From the NCBI RefSeq assembly GCF_029919255.1, contig NZ_CP123991.1, positions 303,110 through 367,109 of the forward strand: a stretch of 64,000 nt of DNA, given 5' to 3'. This stretch comes from a cyanobacterium endosymbiont of Epithemia clementina EcSB (lineage in GTDB: Bacteria; Cyanobacteriota; Cyanobacteriia; Cyanobacteriales; Microcystaceae). This document shows, piece after piece, positions 19,372 through 29,074 of the stretch. The notes below the pieces were generated by a model, which ran no database searches, had not been told where the DNA came from, and saw only the letters and a program-made list of their open reading frames with translations. The number at the start of each line of letters is the position of its first letter. The stretch's first letter is position 1. Made by a program: the position numbers and the translations under genes.

Positions 19372-20448
19372 ATGACTGCAACCCTTGAGGCACCTACAAA
19401 AACTCGTCGCGTTGTTTTTCCCTTCACTGCTATTGTCGGCCAAGAAGAGATGAAATTGGCTTTGCTGCTCAACATCATTGACCCTAAAATTGGTGGTGTA
19501 ATGATTATGGGCGATCGCGGAACTGGAAAATCTACCACTATTCGTGCGTTAGCAGACTTGCTTCCTGAAATCGACGTGGTAGCTAATGATCCATTCAACT
19601 CTGACCCGAATGATCCTGACTTAATGAGTGATCGCGTTCGTCAACAACTCAGAGAAAATATTCCTCTCCAAGTCGTTAGTAAAAAAGTTACCATGGTAGA
19701 TCTTCCTCTAGGAGCTACTGAAGATAGGGTCTGTGGTTCAATAGATATTGAAAAGGCCCTATCAGAAGGAGTAAAAGCTTTTGAACCTGGACTCTTGGCT
19801 AAAGCAAACCGTGGTATCATCTACGTGGATGAGGTTAACCTACTCGATGATCATCTTGTAGATGTTCTTCTTGACTCAGCAGCCAGTGGTTGGAATACAG
19901 TAGAACGCGAAGGGGTTTCTGTTCGCCATCCCGCGCGGTTTGTTCTAGTGGGCTCAGGAAACCCAGAAGAAGGGGAATTACGACCTCAGTTGCTGGATCG
20001 TTTCGGGATGCACGCAGAAATTCATACCATAAAGGAGCCGGTTTTGAGGGTAAAAATTGTAGAACAACGCTCGGAATTTGACCAAGATCCTCAGAAATTC
20101 CATGAGGAATATCAATCCCAACAAGAAGAACTGCAAAATCACTTAGTTAAAGCTCGAGAACTTCTCAAACAGGTTCATATCGACTATGAATTGCGGATTA
20201 AAATTTCTGAAGTTTGCTCGGAACTCGATGTGGATGGACTTAGAGGGGACATTGTTACCAACCGCGCTGCTAAAGCGTTGGCTGCTTTTGAGGGACGGAC
20301 AGATGTCACTGTAAATGATGTCGGTCGTACTATCGTCTTGTGTTTACGTCACCGACTTCGCAAAGATCCTCTTGAAACCATCGATTCTGGTTATAAAGTT
20401 AATAAAGCGTTTAACCGAGTGTTTGGTTTAGAAATGGAAGAACATTAA
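19372..20448 (+). CDS. chlI: Magnesium chelatase ATPase subunit I
   Basis: A 358-residue AAA+ protein of family length. Walker A is GDRGTGKST (residues 47-55), Walker B lies in [13 protein letters not shown], the insert [12 protein letters not shown] and the sensor segment [23 protein letters not shown] are intact, and the C-terminal helical domain is complete ([15 protein letters not shown]). With ChlD and ChlH it inserts Mg2+ into protoporphyrin IX, the first committed step to chlorophyll. ATG at 19372 fits homologous N-termini ([20 protein letters not shown]). One intact HIP1 octamer (GCGATCGC) lies at 19511-19518. No decay visible. Confidence 0.97.
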   Translation: MTATLEAPTKTRRVVFPFTAIVGQEEMKLALLLNIIDPKIGGVMIMGDRGTGKSTTIRALADLLPEIDVVANDPFNSDPNDPDLMSDRVRQQLRENIPLQVVSKKVTMVDLPLGATEDRVCGSIDIEKALSEGVKAFEPGLLAKANRGIIYVDEVNLLDDHLVDVLLDSAASGWNTVEREGVSVRHPARFVLVGSGNPEEGELRPQLLDRFGMHAEIHTIKEPVLRVKIVEQRSEFDQDPQKFHEEYQSQQEELQNHLVKARELLKQVHIDYELRIKISEVCSELDVDGLRGDIVTNRAAKALAAFEGRTDVTVNDVGRTIVLCLRHRLRKDPLETIDSGYKVNKAFNRVFGLEMEEH

Positions 20449-20688
20449 GAAGAGAGGAGAAAGTTTAAATTGAGCTCACTGAAAGGGGTTTAAATATTTT
20501 TAACGCATGTTCTCTACTGCGATAGAATTAGGGAAATTGGCGGTTAACAAGTTTTTTGTTTTAGTCATAAATTATTTGTGTTATTTCTCATTGTCTTTCT
20601 AAGATTTTAGTTGAGCTAAACCAGAAAAAATTCGTTAAGATGAAAGTTAATTAGGGAATTGCCTGACCATTGATCTGCTCAAAGTCCT

Positions 20689-21252
20689 ATGACTTCTGTA
20701 ATCGCTGTAGAAAAAGAAAAGTTAGAAAATCCTCCGTTAGATATTCACTATTTAGGTGACCGCATTTTACGTCAACCCGCCAAACGTATTGCGAAGGTAG
20801 ATGACTCCGTACGCGAGCTAGTCAAAGAAATGCTGCAAACTATGTATAGTTCCCATGGAATCGGTTTAGCCGCACCTCAAGTGGGGATTCATAAACAATT
20901 AATTGTTATAGACTGTGCTCCTGATGACTCTGCCAATCAACCTGTTGTCTTAATTAATCCTAAAATTACCAGTGTTTCTAAAGAATTATCCCTGTTTGAA
21001 GAAGGTTGTTTAAGTATTCCAGGGGTTTATTTGAATGTGACTCGTCCTGAAGTGATTGAAGTATCCTTTAAAGATGAACAAGGAAAACCCTGCAAGCGAC
21101 AAGCAACTAATTTATTAGCGCGGGTTATTCAGCATGAAATAGATCACCTCAATGGGGTGATGTTTGTTGATCGAGTTGAGAATGGTTTAGCCTTAACTGA
21201 AGCTTTACAAAAAAATGGATTTTCTCCACAAGCTGTCAAACCGGTAAAATAA
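20689..21252 (+). CDS. def: Peptide deformylase
   Basis: A 187-residue metalloenzyme that removes the N-formyl group from new proteins. All three motifs are present: GIGLAAPQVG, EGCLS (metal-ligand Cys) and QHEIDHL (HExxH with two His ligands and catalytic Glu). N-terminal IHYLGDRILRQPAKRI is typical. ATG at 20689. The gene stands alone, converges on crcB, and is followed 19 bp past its stop by a very long hairpin. Confidence 0.97.
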   Translation: MTSVIAVEKEKLENPPLDIHYLGDRILRQPAKRIAKVDDSVRELVKEMLQTMYSSHGIGLAAPQVGIHKQLIVIDCAPDDSANQPVVLINPKITSVSKELSLFEEGCLSIPGVYLNVTRPEVIEVSFKDEQGKPCKRQATNLLARVIQHEIDHLNGVMFVDRVENGLALTEALQKNGFSPQAVKPVK

Positions 21253-21270
21253 TCAATTTTAGCCACTAGT

Positions 21271-21328
21271 ATTTCATGTCAGCTTTTTTTGTGCGCCGTG
21301 CGAGACACAAAAAAAGCTGACATGAAAT
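21271..21328. terminator. 23-bp perfect bidirectional terminator hairpin
   Basis: Arms 21271-21293 and 21306-21328 are exact complements around a 12-nt GC-rich loop. The stem contains seven consecutive A-T pairs giving a T tract on either strand. It lies between convergent def and crcB, nearer def. Confidence 0.85.
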
Positions 21329-21447
21329 GATCGACACTTTTCCGTTAGAGCTAGGCTTAACCATGAAAGTTTCGATTTACAACAACTTCTGTTTTATCTT
21401 TTACATGAGTAACTTTTATCTTATACGTAGTGATTAGAAATTAATTT

Positions 21448-21831
21448 TTAAACCCTTCTTATGAGAGAGATAGCAAAAAAAGTTGCAGCAACTCCCCAAA
21501 GCAAACTGGCTAATATATAGCTTAATCCTAATAAATATTTATTGTTTCTTAACAAAAGATGGTTTTCATAAGAGAAAGAAGAAAAAGTAGTAAATCCCCC
21601 ACAAAATCCAGTTGCTAACAATAATGTCCAATTCGAGTGGAATTGAAATCTTTCAATTAGTCCGATAGAAATCCCAATAATGAAACACCCCACAATGTTA
21701 ACTGTGAATGTCGCCACGGGAAAAGTATGTTTTAGTCCCAATCCACTATTAACAGCTTGGCTTACAAAATATCGAGAGCAACTACCTAAGCCACCCCCTA
21801 AAAATACTATCAAAAACTGCAGCAGTTTCAT
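21448..21831 (-). CDS. crcB: Fluoride channel CrcB/Fluc
   Basis: A 127-residue, four-helix membrane protein. Family signatures are GGGLGSCSRYFVSQ near the N-terminus, the conserved Asn in FTVNIVGCFIIG, and GFCGGFTTFSSFS, which carries the Phe/Ser residues lining the pore. CrcB dimers expel fluoride passively. No fluoride riboswitch is visible in the 46-bp gap to the upstream (p)ppGpp gene, so it is probably the distal gene of that operon. Confidence 0.93.
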   Translation of the reverse strand: MKLLQFLIVFLGGGLGSCSRYFVSQAVNSGLGLKHTFPVATFTVNIVGCFIIGISIGLIERFQFHSNWTLLLATGFCGGFTTFSSFSYENHLLLRNNKYLLGLSYILASLLWGVAATFFAISLIRRV

Positions 21832-21877
21832 TTTTTGTTGTTAAGCTATAAAGCTATCTTTTATTAAAGTACTCGTA

Positions 21878-24118
21878 TCAAGATTCCACACTATTGACAC
21901 GGTGAATATTGACGATATCACTCAAATTCCGAATTTGAGTGATAACACATTCTAATTGTTGACGATCACGAATATCAATTCGTAAGTTAATCATTGCAGG
22001 CCGACTACGACTGGTTTTTACCCCAGCATTCCGAACGTTAATGTTATTGTCACTGAGACGAGATAAAATATCTTTAAGGATTCCTACACGATCAAGAGCT
22101 TCAATAAAAATATCCACGGGATAGGTTTGGATATGTCCACTGTCTTCTGTGGGATTCCAACGCACTGGAATCAGGCGGTCACCGAGTATATCATCTATGT
22201 TAGAACACCCTTGACAGTGAATTGAAATCCCTCTAGCTCCACTTGTCACTATACCGATAATGGGTTCTCCAGGCAGGGGATGACAGCAGCCAGCAATATT
22301 ATAAACTAACCCTTCAACGCCCATAATCGGGGATTTATTTTGTTTTACTTGACAAAAAGCAAGAGGAAAAGAATTAGAAGATCGAGTTTGATCATCGGGA
22401 ATTTCTTCTTCTTGAGTCTTAACTGTAATTTCTCTAAGTCGATTGACGACTTGATTTAGAGTAATTTCCCCATACCCCAAAGCCGCTAGTAAGTCCTCAA
22501 CAGAATGATAATTACAGCGTTCAGCCACACTTTGCATGGGATCAGATTTAAGCAAAGCATCTAAGCCACTTTTACCTAATTCCTTTTCTAACATCTCGCG
22601 TCCTCGGGCAAAATTTTCATCTCGGTGTGATCGCTTATACCATTGACGAATACGATTTCGCGCACTGGGAGTCACTACAAAATTAAGCCAGTCTAAACTA
22701 GGATGAGCGTTTTTTTGTGTAATAATCTCTACAATATCTCCATTATTAAGAGGAATATCCAAAACTGACCATTTTTCATTTACTCTTGCTCCTTTCATGT
22801 GGTTTCCTACTTCTGTATGGATACTATAGGCAAAATCAACTGGCGTAGCCCCTCGCGCTAGGGCAACCACATCTCCTTGAGGAGTAAAGACATAAACATC
22901 ATCATCAAAAAGATTATCTTTAAGAGTATCCACATATTCCTGAGCATCTTGAAGATCCTTTTGCCATTCGAGAAGTTGACGCAACCAGGTAAATTTTTCG
23001 TCCTCTTCAGAAAGAGTGATATAATGAGATCCCCCTGTCTCTTTATATTTCCAGTGAGCAGCGATCCCATATTCAGCGATATGGTGCATCTCTAAGGTAC
23101 GAATTTGTACTTCTAGGGGACGACCTGTTAACCCTACCACCGTTGTATGAAGAGATTGATAACGATTGGGTTTTGGCAGTCCAATATAATCTTTAAAACG
23201 CCCAGGAATTGGTTTAAACGCATCATGAACTACCGCTAAGGCACGATAACATTCCTCATTATTTTCGACAATAATTCTCAGGGCAGCAATGTCGTAAATT
23301 TGATGAAATCCTTTTTGTTGTCGCTGCATTTTATGATAAATCCCGTAAAGATGTTTGGGGCGAGCTTGTAAGTCCAACACTCGAATCCCAATACTTTCTA
23401 AGCGTTGCCGTAGGGTTTCTTTTAGTTTTTCTAAACGGGTTTCGCGATCACTACGTTTTTCAGCCACTAGGGACTGAATTTTTTGATAGGCTTCTGGTTC
23501 TAAATATTTAAAGGATAGATCTTCTAACTCCCACTTTAACCGCCAAATTCCTAAACGATTGGCTAAGGGAGCAAAAATTTCTCTAGTTTCCAGCGCGATA
23601 CGTTTTTGCTTTTCTGGTTTAAGGTGTTCTAGGGTTCGCATGTTGTGTAGACGATCAGCTAGTTTAACCACAATCACCCGAATATCTTTAGCCATTGCTA
23701 AGAACATCCGACGAAAATTTTCAGCCTGGTGTTCTGTTTTACTCGAAAAATTGAATTTAGACAGCTTAGTCACCCCTTCCACTAAATTTCGTATTTCTTT
23801 CCCAAACTGTTCCTCAATTTGTTCTAGGGTGACATCTGTGTCTTCTACTACGTCATGGAGAAATCCGGCTGCAATCATGGCTTTATCTCCACCTAAATCT
23901 CGCAATAACTCTGCTACAGCGATGGGATGGGCAATGTATGGTTCTCCCGATTTACGATATTGGCCTTCATGCAGTTGATAGGCAAAATTGAATGCCCGAC
24001 AGATTAGACCAATATCTTCACTATCTTGATCGGATTGACAGGCGATAAGACATTGATTCAGCCAGTCAGGAAGAGACAGTTCAATAAGTTTGGGTTCAAG
24101 ATAGGGAACTAGGTTCAT
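21878..24118 (-). CDS. Bifunctional (p)ppGpp synthetase/hydrolase (RelA/SpoT)
   Basis: A 746-residue stringent-response enzyme. The N-terminal HD hydrolase domain has His50, His64 and the HD pair at 88-89 (FLHDVVEDTD), so hydrolase activity is expected. The synthetase domain shows YDIAALRIIV and GRFKDYIGLPKPNRYQSLHT. The TGS domain begins VYVFTPQGDVVALARGATPV, a zinc-finger-like region contains IAGCCHPLPG and IHCQGC, and the ACT domain closes the protein. It degrades and makes the starvation alarmone. A 53-codon membrane ORF ends 7 bp upstream and crcB starts 46 bp downstream, suggesting a three-gene minus-strand operon. No lesions seen. Confidence 0.96.
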   Translation of the reverse strand: MNLVPYLEPKLIELSLPDWLNQCLIACQSDQDSEDIGLICRAFNFAYQLHEGQYRKSGEPYIAHPIAVAELLRDLGGDKAMIAAGFLHDVVEDTDVTLEQIEEQFGKEIRNLVEGVTKLSKFNFSSKTEHQAENFRRMFLAMAKDIRVIVVKLADRLHNMRTLEHLKPEKQKRIALETREIFAPLANRLGIWRLKWELEDLSFKYLEPEAYQKIQSLVAEKRSDRETRLEKLKETLRQRLESIGIRVLDLQARPKHLYGIYHKMQRQQKGFHQIYDIAALRIIVENNEECYRALAVVHDAFKPIPGRFKDYIGLPKPNRYQSLHTTVVGLTGRPLEVQIRTLEMHHIAEYGIAAHWKYKETGGSHYITLSEEDEKFTWLRQLLEWQKDLQDAQEYVDTLKDNLFDDDVYVFTPQGDVVALARGATPVDFAYSIHTEVGNHMKGARVNEKWSVLDIPLNNGDIVEIITQKNAHPSLDWLNFVVTPSARNRIRQWYKRSHRDENFARGREMLEKELGKSGLDALLKSDPMQSVAERCNYHSVEDLLAALGYGEITLNQVVNRLREITVKTQEEEIPDDQTRSSNSFPLAFCQVKQNKSPIMGVEGLVYNIAGCCHPLPGEPIIGIVTSGARGISIHCQGCSNIDDILGDRLIPVRWNPTEDSGHIQTYPVDIFIEALDRVGILKDILSRLSDNNINVRNAGVKTSRSRPAMINLRIDIRDRQQLECVITQIRNLSDIVNIHRVNSVES

Positions 24119-24125
24119 AAAAGGG

Positions 24126-24287
24126 TTAACAGGGCGATAGGATACAAAATAAAATAACTATAGTAGCCCAAAGCAAAATTATCGTACCAATTAGTACTGT
24201 ATAAATTAACGATTGACTGCCGTTCAACGAAAAAATTAACCAAAAAAACGCCCAGGATACCAAATTTGTATTTTTTCTTTGTATCAT
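24126..24287 (-). CDS. Small membrane ORF, 53 aa, directly upstream of the (p)ppGpp gene
   Basis: ATG at 24287 begins MIQRKNTNLVSWAFFWLIFS and the frame runs 53 codons to a TAA at 24126, leaving 7 bp before the (p)ppGpp synthetase start. Two hydrophobic segments are separated by a short polar turn (LNGSQS), which predicts a two-helix hairpin in the membrane. Tight spacing implies co-transcription and perhaps translational coupling. It is too short for common ORF cut-offs. No family recognised, and chance openness in AT-rich DNA cannot be excluded. Confidence 0.5.
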   Translation of the reverse strand: MIQRKNTNLVSWAFFWLIFSLNGSQSLIYTVLIGTIILLWATIVILFCILSPC

Positions 24288-24419
24288 CTGCAGAAAGACT
24301 AACTCGAAGAAATCAATGCTTGCTTGAACAGTTTTAGTCTAAGAAAAAGTTTAAGACCAATGCAATTAACCGCTATGGTTTATTATTATTTAATATATCT
24401 TGTCCATATCTTGTAGTCT

Positions 24420-24779
24420 ATGTTACCGAAATCTCATCAAAAATTCTATCAACAATTCTTCGCTTCCTTGATCACGCTCAGAGATCAGGTCATGATGAAG
24501 AACATAGACTCGAGGCTACTATCCCAATATTTTCAGGTGGCACAAGAAATTTTTCAAGATAAGATTTTAGAATTAACAACTGAAAGTTTAGAGAATTCTG
24601 TTGTCTCTTCTTGGCAATCGACCCAGACTGAAATTTATCGGACGTTGCGCTTGTTAAGAACTGATCTCCTCTTTTTACATTCTTCCTACAAGCAAAAGAC
24701 AGAAGAACAACGATTAGAGAGCGTACTTAATCACATTGAAAAACTTATAGGTTATTGTCAAGTTGTTCTAACTAAGTAA
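24420..24779 (+). CDS. PatD-like protein
   Basis: A 119-residue, almost entirely helical soluble protein. The pattern QTEIYRTLRLLRTDLLFLHS followed by RLESVLNHIEKLIGYCQVVL recalls the cyanobacterial PatD family, named for heterocyst frequency control in filamentous strains and, as I recall, linked to FtsZ, but also present in unicellular relatives. Identification is from memory of the family pattern and should be checked with a profile search. ATG at 24420 is divergent from the small ORF and (p)ppGpp gene. A bidirectional terminator follows 19 bp past its stop. Confidence 0.5.
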   Translation: MLPKSHQKFYQQFFASLITLRDQVMMKNIDSRLLSQYFQVAQEIFQDKILELTTESLENSVVSSWQSTQTEIYRTLRLLRTDLLFLHSSYKQKTEEQRLESVLNHIEKLIGYCQVVLTK

Positions 24780-24798
24780 CTTTTTTAAAAAAATTATC

Positions 24799-24825
24799 GG
24801 GGAATAAATGCTATTTTTATTCCCC
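24799..24825. terminator. Bidirectional terminator between patD-like gene and peptidase
   Basis: GGGGAATAAA and TTTATTCCCC are exact complements with a 7-nt loop, placed between convergent genes that end at 24779 and 24836. The GC-clamped base and T-rich loop side suit an intrinsic terminator in either direction. Confidence 0.75.
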
Positions 24826-24835
24826 ATCATGAACA

Positions 24836-26416
24836 TTATTTAGTTTTGGATAAAATACGACCAATAGTTCGATTTTCAGGAATAAACGTTTTTTCAGCTA
24901 CCCGTTTAATATCTGCTGCACTCACCGCTTCAATAGCTGTTAATTGATCAAAAAGGTTGCGCCAACTTCCAGTTTTAACTTCATATTCAATCAATGATCG
25001 AGCCATACCTAAATTAGAGTCGAGTGATCGCACTAAGGCTGCCCTAAGTTGAGTTTTTACCCTTTGCAATTCTTGATTAGTAACAAATTCTTTCTTTAAT
25101 CGTTCAATTTCTTGTTCTAAGGCTTTACCAACCTGGTTAACTGTACCATTAGGGGCAGTCTGAGCATAAAACAACATTAAATTAGGATATTTGTCCCCTG
25201 GAAATCCATTAAAACCCTGAGCAACTAAAGCCACTTTTTTCTCTTCGACCAGGGACTTATAAAGACGAGAGGTCCGTCCTGAACTTAATAAAGTTGCCAT
25301 CACTTCATAGACAGCATGATCCGGGTGAGTAATTGCCGGACGGTGATATCCTTCAAGATACCAAGGTTGGGATAGTAGTTCCAGAGTAACTTCTTTGGTT
25401 TCAGTTTGTTGAGGTTCTACTTTAGTCACTTTTGGCGGTTTAGGTTTAGCCGAATAACGACCAAAATAAACTTGAGCTAATTGTTTAACTTGTTCGGGAC
25501 TCACATCTCCTACAATGGCGAAAGTTAAATTGTTAGGGCCATAGTAAGTCTCAAAAAATCGCCGTACATCTTCACGGGTCAGTCCAAGAATATCTTGGTT
25601 ATAACCGATAACAGGGCGTTTATAAGGATGTTTAGTGAAGGCGATATCGAGAAATGCTTCCACCATTTTACCAATAGGACTATTATCAGTTCTGAGGCGA
25701 CGCTCTTCCAGAATAACGTCCTGTTCTTTATAAAATTCTCGGAAAACAGGTTCTAAAAATCGTTCTGATTCCAACGACATCCAAAGTTCTAATTTATTCG
25801 ACGGAAAACTATAAAAATAGGTCGTCCAATCACTCGAAGTCGCTGCATTCATCCCAACTCCTCCAGCCGTTTCCACAATTTGACCAAAAGCATTTTGTTG
25901 AACGTATTGGTTAGCTTCTGTTTGAACTTTTTGGAATTCTTGAGCTAATTTTTCGGCTTCTTTTATCTTTCCCGCAGCTTGAGCGGCTTTCATTTGGGAA
26001 AATAGAGTATCCAGTTGATCTAAAAGAGGTTTTTCTGCTGCATAATTGGTAGTTCCAATGTCTTTCGTCCCTTTAAACGCTAAATGTTCTAAAAAATGGG
26101 CAACCCCTGTCTGTCCATCAGGTTCATCTACCGCTCCCACATCAGCATAGGTGACGAAAGACACCACAGGTGCGTCATGATTTTCCATGACGATGAACTT
26201 CATGCCATTATCGAGTTTGAATTCCGTTATTTGTTCAATTGCCTTATTAAGATAAGGTGTAATTGATTGGCTGGCTATTAGAGTGGAAGAAGTATGAAGA
26301 AGTGGTTGAGCAATAACTGGAACACTACTCCAAATAAAAAATAGCAAACTGAGAGTTGCAAAAGAATAGCGCACAGGAAGCGATCGAGTTGAAGAGTTTA
26401 TTAGCATTGATGCCAT
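24836..26416 (-). CDS. M16-family zinc peptidase, exported
   Basis: A 526-residue protein with an N-terminal signal peptide (hydrophobic core SFATLSLLFFIWSSVPVIA) and one M16 peptidase unit. The inverted zinc motif is intact in HFLEHLAFKG, and the distal Glu ligand lies in ILEERRLRTDN. The second, inactive-type half follows from about RFFETYYGPNNLT onward. Processing-peptidase-like enzymes of this kind degrade or mature peptides in the periplasm. Cyanobacteria often have two adjacent M16 genes; only one is here. ATG at 26416 is chosen over a TTG one codon upstream. No frameshift. Confidence 0.9.
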   Translation of the reverse strand: MASMLINSSTRSLPVRYSFATLSLLFFIWSSVPVIAQPLLHTSSTLIASQSITPYLNKAIEQITEFKLDNGMKFIVMENHDAPVVSFVTYADVGAVDEPDGQTGVAHFLEHLAFKGTKDIGTTNYAAEKPLLDQLDTLFSQMKAAQAAGKIKEAEKLAQEFQKVQTEANQYVQQNAFGQIVETAGGVGMNAATSSDWTTYFYSFPSNKLELWMSLESERFLEPVFREFYKEQDVILEERRLRTDNSPIGKMVEAFLDIAFTKHPYKRPVIGYNQDILGLTREDVRRFFETYYGPNNLTFAIVGDVSPEQVKQLAQVYFGRYSAKPKPPKVTKVEPQQTETKEVTLELLSQPWYLEGYHRPAITHPDHAVYEVMATLLSSGRTSRLYKSLVEEKKVALVAQGFNGFPGDKYPNLMLFYAQTAPNGTVNQVGKALEQEIERLKKEFVTNQELQRVKTQLRAALVRSLDSNLGMARSLIEYEVKTGSWRNLFDQLTAIEAVSAADIKRVAEKTFIPENRTIGRILSKTK

Positions 26417-26896
26417 CAAAAAAAACGACGTTTAGAATCTCCTTTCTAGGATATCGGGATTTAGAAGTGATAGCAGAAAGTCATAGGGTGATTGAGTTGT
26501 CTTTATAAAAAAAGATTATTTCTTATAATGTGAGTTCGGTGGTATTTAAAAACACTTTTATTATCATCTACATCACAAAATACTTCTGTAAGATCAAGAC
26601 GAGACTTTAATTTTATATCTACATCATCAGACTTTAATAAAATATTACGTCTAGGATAAATATCCTACCTCCTATTTTCTCAAATTTCTGTTGAACTCAC
26701 GTTTTTAGAAAGTCTTTTTTGTCGCTACCTAAGATGCTTGTTTTATCTACCAAGTAAAAGTCAAACCTGAACTTTTCGCTTCTTCTAGGCTTCTCTCGAA
26801 CACTCTCCAAACTTAAGCTATTTTTCAAGTTTACTGGGTAAGTCTTAAAGAAGCAAGATATAATTTGTTACAAAATAGATTAGAGAAGATTTTGTA
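26417..26896. other. Divergent promoter region
   Basis: About 480 bp between the M16 gene and the plus-strand DUF6825-like cluster. No gene, RNA or strong hairpin seen. Confidence 0.4.
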
Positions 26897-27211
26897 ATGA
26901 GTAACCCGATCCTTCATGCCTTTTTCTTAGGCCGAGCTTTTGCTGAAGTCCTCAGTGAGAAAATAGAAGAAAACTTTACCAATGCCCTCGGCGAATTGAG
27001 CAAATTTGACGCAGAACAACGCGAACAGCTACGGCAATTTATCGAACAAGTACAAGTAAGGGCTCAAGTCGATGTTGCTCAAGAAGATACTGTTAACACT
27101 ACTCCCAGTGAGGATTCCCCCATCGATTTACAAGAGACGATAGACAATTTACGTGCTGAGATTGCTCGTCTTAAAGCGGAGTTAAAAATTTATCGTGCCC
27201 AAAAAACATAA
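26897..27211 (+). CDS. DUF6825-like cyanobacterial/plastid protein, 104 aa
   Basis: The N-terminus [20 protein letters not shown] and the helix [19 protein letters not shown] match, from memory, a small family shared by cyanobacteria and chloroplasts (DUF6825). A low-complexity linker ([16 protein letters not shown]) leads to a C-terminal coiled coil ([20 protein letters not shown]). The family's job is not established; thylakoid association has been suggested. ATG at 26897. It starts a same-strand cluster with the AarF kinase, 67 bp downstream, and the PP2C gene. Confidence 0.75.
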   Translation: MSNPILHAFFLGRAFAEVLSEKIEENFTNALGELSKFDAEQREQLRQFIEQVQVRAQVDVAQEDTVNTTPSEDSPIDLQETIDNLRAEIARLKAELKIYRAQKT

Positions 27212-27278
27212 TTATTTTTTTATTACTCTTAATTTTCTGCCCCTATTAACCTAAGTTACTCTCAGCCCCAAAAATCGA

Positions 27279-29030
27279 GTGTCTCCCCTGTTCTTCAATG
27301 TCAATCATTCTTATTCCCTAAAAACTACTTTAGTCTCTAATCGCGTGACCAAACTAGAAAATACCCAGAAATTCCGTTGGAATCAGGAAAAATATTCTAT
27401 TAATAGCCGCCGCCTGGACATTTGGTGTTTTGTGTTGGTCTTAATCACCAAATTTTGGCTCAGTGGTAAACAATGGAGCTATCGAGGGGGCTATAGCGAA
27501 GAAAAAAGGACCACCCGACGGCAAAAACAGGCGGTGTGGATTAGAGAAAATTTACTCAATCTTGGACCAACCTTTATTAAGGTAGGTCAATTGTTCTCTA
27601 CTCGTGCTGATTTATTTCCCACCGAATATGTTGCGGAACTATTGAAACTTCAAGATGAAGTTCCGGCTTTCACCTACGAACAAGTTACAACTATTATTGA
27701 AAGGGATTTTGGGAAACCCCTTCCCAAACTGTTCCATAATTTTGCTCCAATCCCTATTGCAGCAGCTAGTTTAGGTCAAGTCCATAAAGCTCAACTTCAT
27801 TCAGGGGAAGAGGTAGTCGTTAAAGTTCAACGGCCAGGGTTAAAACAACTTTTTACTATTGACCTAGCGATTCTCAAACGCATTACCCACTATTTTCAAA
27901 ACCATCCCCGTTGGGGCAAAGGACGAGATTGGACCGGAATCTATGAAGAGTGCTGCCGTATTCTTTGGCTAGAAACTGATTACCTTAACGAAGGACAAAA
28001 TGCCGATACCTTTCGTCGTAATTTTCGTGATGAAGATTGGGTTAAAGTACCCCGAATTTACTGGCGTTATACTTCTCCCCGTGTCTTAACTCTTGAATAT
28101 ATGCCGGGGATTAAGATTAGCCATTATGAAGGACTAGAAGCAGCAGGATTAAATCGTAAAATCTTGGCTAGACTAGGAGCGAAAGCTTATTTGTACCAAT
28201 TGCTTAACAGTGGATTTTTCCATGCCGATCCTCATCCTGGAAATATTGCTGTAAGTACGGATGGAGCCTTGATTTTTTATGATTTTGGCATGATGGGATG
28301 TATTAACGCCAACGTCCGTGAGAAGTTAATCGATGCCTTGTTTGGCATTGTTCAAAAAGATGCTGCTCGAGTAGTCTCGTCTTTAGTAGCTCTCGATACC
28401 TTAAGTCCTGCAGAAGATATGGGTCCAGTGCGTCGTTCCATTCAATTCATGCTTGATAATTTTATGGACAAACCCTTTAAAGAACAGTCAATTAGTCAAA
28501 TTAGTGATGATTTATATGAACTTGTCTATGATCAACCTTTCCGCTTCCCAGCAACTTTTACCTTTGTTATGCGTGCATTTTTAACCATAGAAGGGATAGG
28601 AAAAGGGTTAGACCCAGACTTTAATTTTATGGAGGTGGCACAACCGTTTGCTATGAAGCTTATGACTGATATAAATGGAAATAGCGAAACTAGCATTCTC
28701 AATGAATTAGGACGACAAGTAGTTCAAGTTAGCAATACAGCGTTAGGATTACCGCGACGAATTGACGATACAATAGAAAAGTTGGATCGTGGTGATATTC
28801 GCGTGAGAGTACGCTCAGTTGAATCTGATCGTCTATTGCGTCGCTTAGGTATGATACAGATGGGGACTAACTATACTATTCTCACCAGTGCTTTAGTCAT
28901 ATCTGCAGCCCTTTTATTTGTCAACGGTTCGCTTCTTTTGGCAATAGCCACTATCATAATGGCATTAGTTCCAGCGTGGGCTTTATTTCGCTTGCTGCGT
29001 CGTCTTGATAGTCTAGATATTATGTTCTAG
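27279..29030 (+). CDS. AarF/UbiB/ABC1-family atypical kinase
   Basis: A 583-residue ADCK/UbiB-type protein. The family KxGQ motif appears in GPTFIKVGQLFSTRADLFP (about residues 94-112), the alanine-rich loop replacing the glycine loop in AAASLGQVHKA (about 161-171), the catalytic and metal segments in HADPHPGNIAVS and YDFGMMG (near 335), and a hydrophobic C-terminal pair anchors it to membrane. These proteins support prenylquinone and tocopherol metabolism, probably through ATPase activity. The frame opens with GTG at 27279; no in-frame ATG lies near, so the start is tentative. Likely co-transcribed with its neighbours. Confidence 0.92.
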   Translation: MSPLFFNVNHSYSLKTTLVSNRVTKLENTQKFRWNQEKYSINSRRLDIWCFVLVLITKFWLSGKQWSYRGGYSEEKRTTRRQKQAVWIRENLLNLGPTFIKVGQLFSTRADLFPTEYVAELLKLQDEVPAFTYEQVTTIIERDFGKPLPKLFHNFAPIPIAAASLGQVHKAQLHSGEEVVVKVQRPGLKQLFTIDLAILKRITHYFQNHPRWGKGRDWTGIYEECCRILWLETDYLNEGQNADTFRRNFRDEDWVKVPRIYWRYTSPRVLTLEYMPGIKISHYEGLEAAGLNRKILARLGAKAYLYQLLNSGFFHADPHPGNIAVSTDGALIFYDFGMMGCINANVREKLIDALFGIVQKDAARVVSSLVALDTLSPAEDMGPVRRSIQFMLDNFMDKPFKEQSISQISDDLYELVYDQPFRFPATFTFVMRAFLTIEGIGKGLDPDFNFMEVAQPFAMKLMTDINGNSETSILNELGRQVVQVSNTALGLPRRIDDTIEKLDRGDIRVRVRSVESDRLLRRLGMIQMGTNYTILTSALVISAALLFVNGSLLLAIATIIMALVPAWALFRLLRRLDSLDIMF

Positions 29031-29074
29031 TTTATGTTTATCACTATTGTAAATTGTTAGTAGCTAACTCACCA

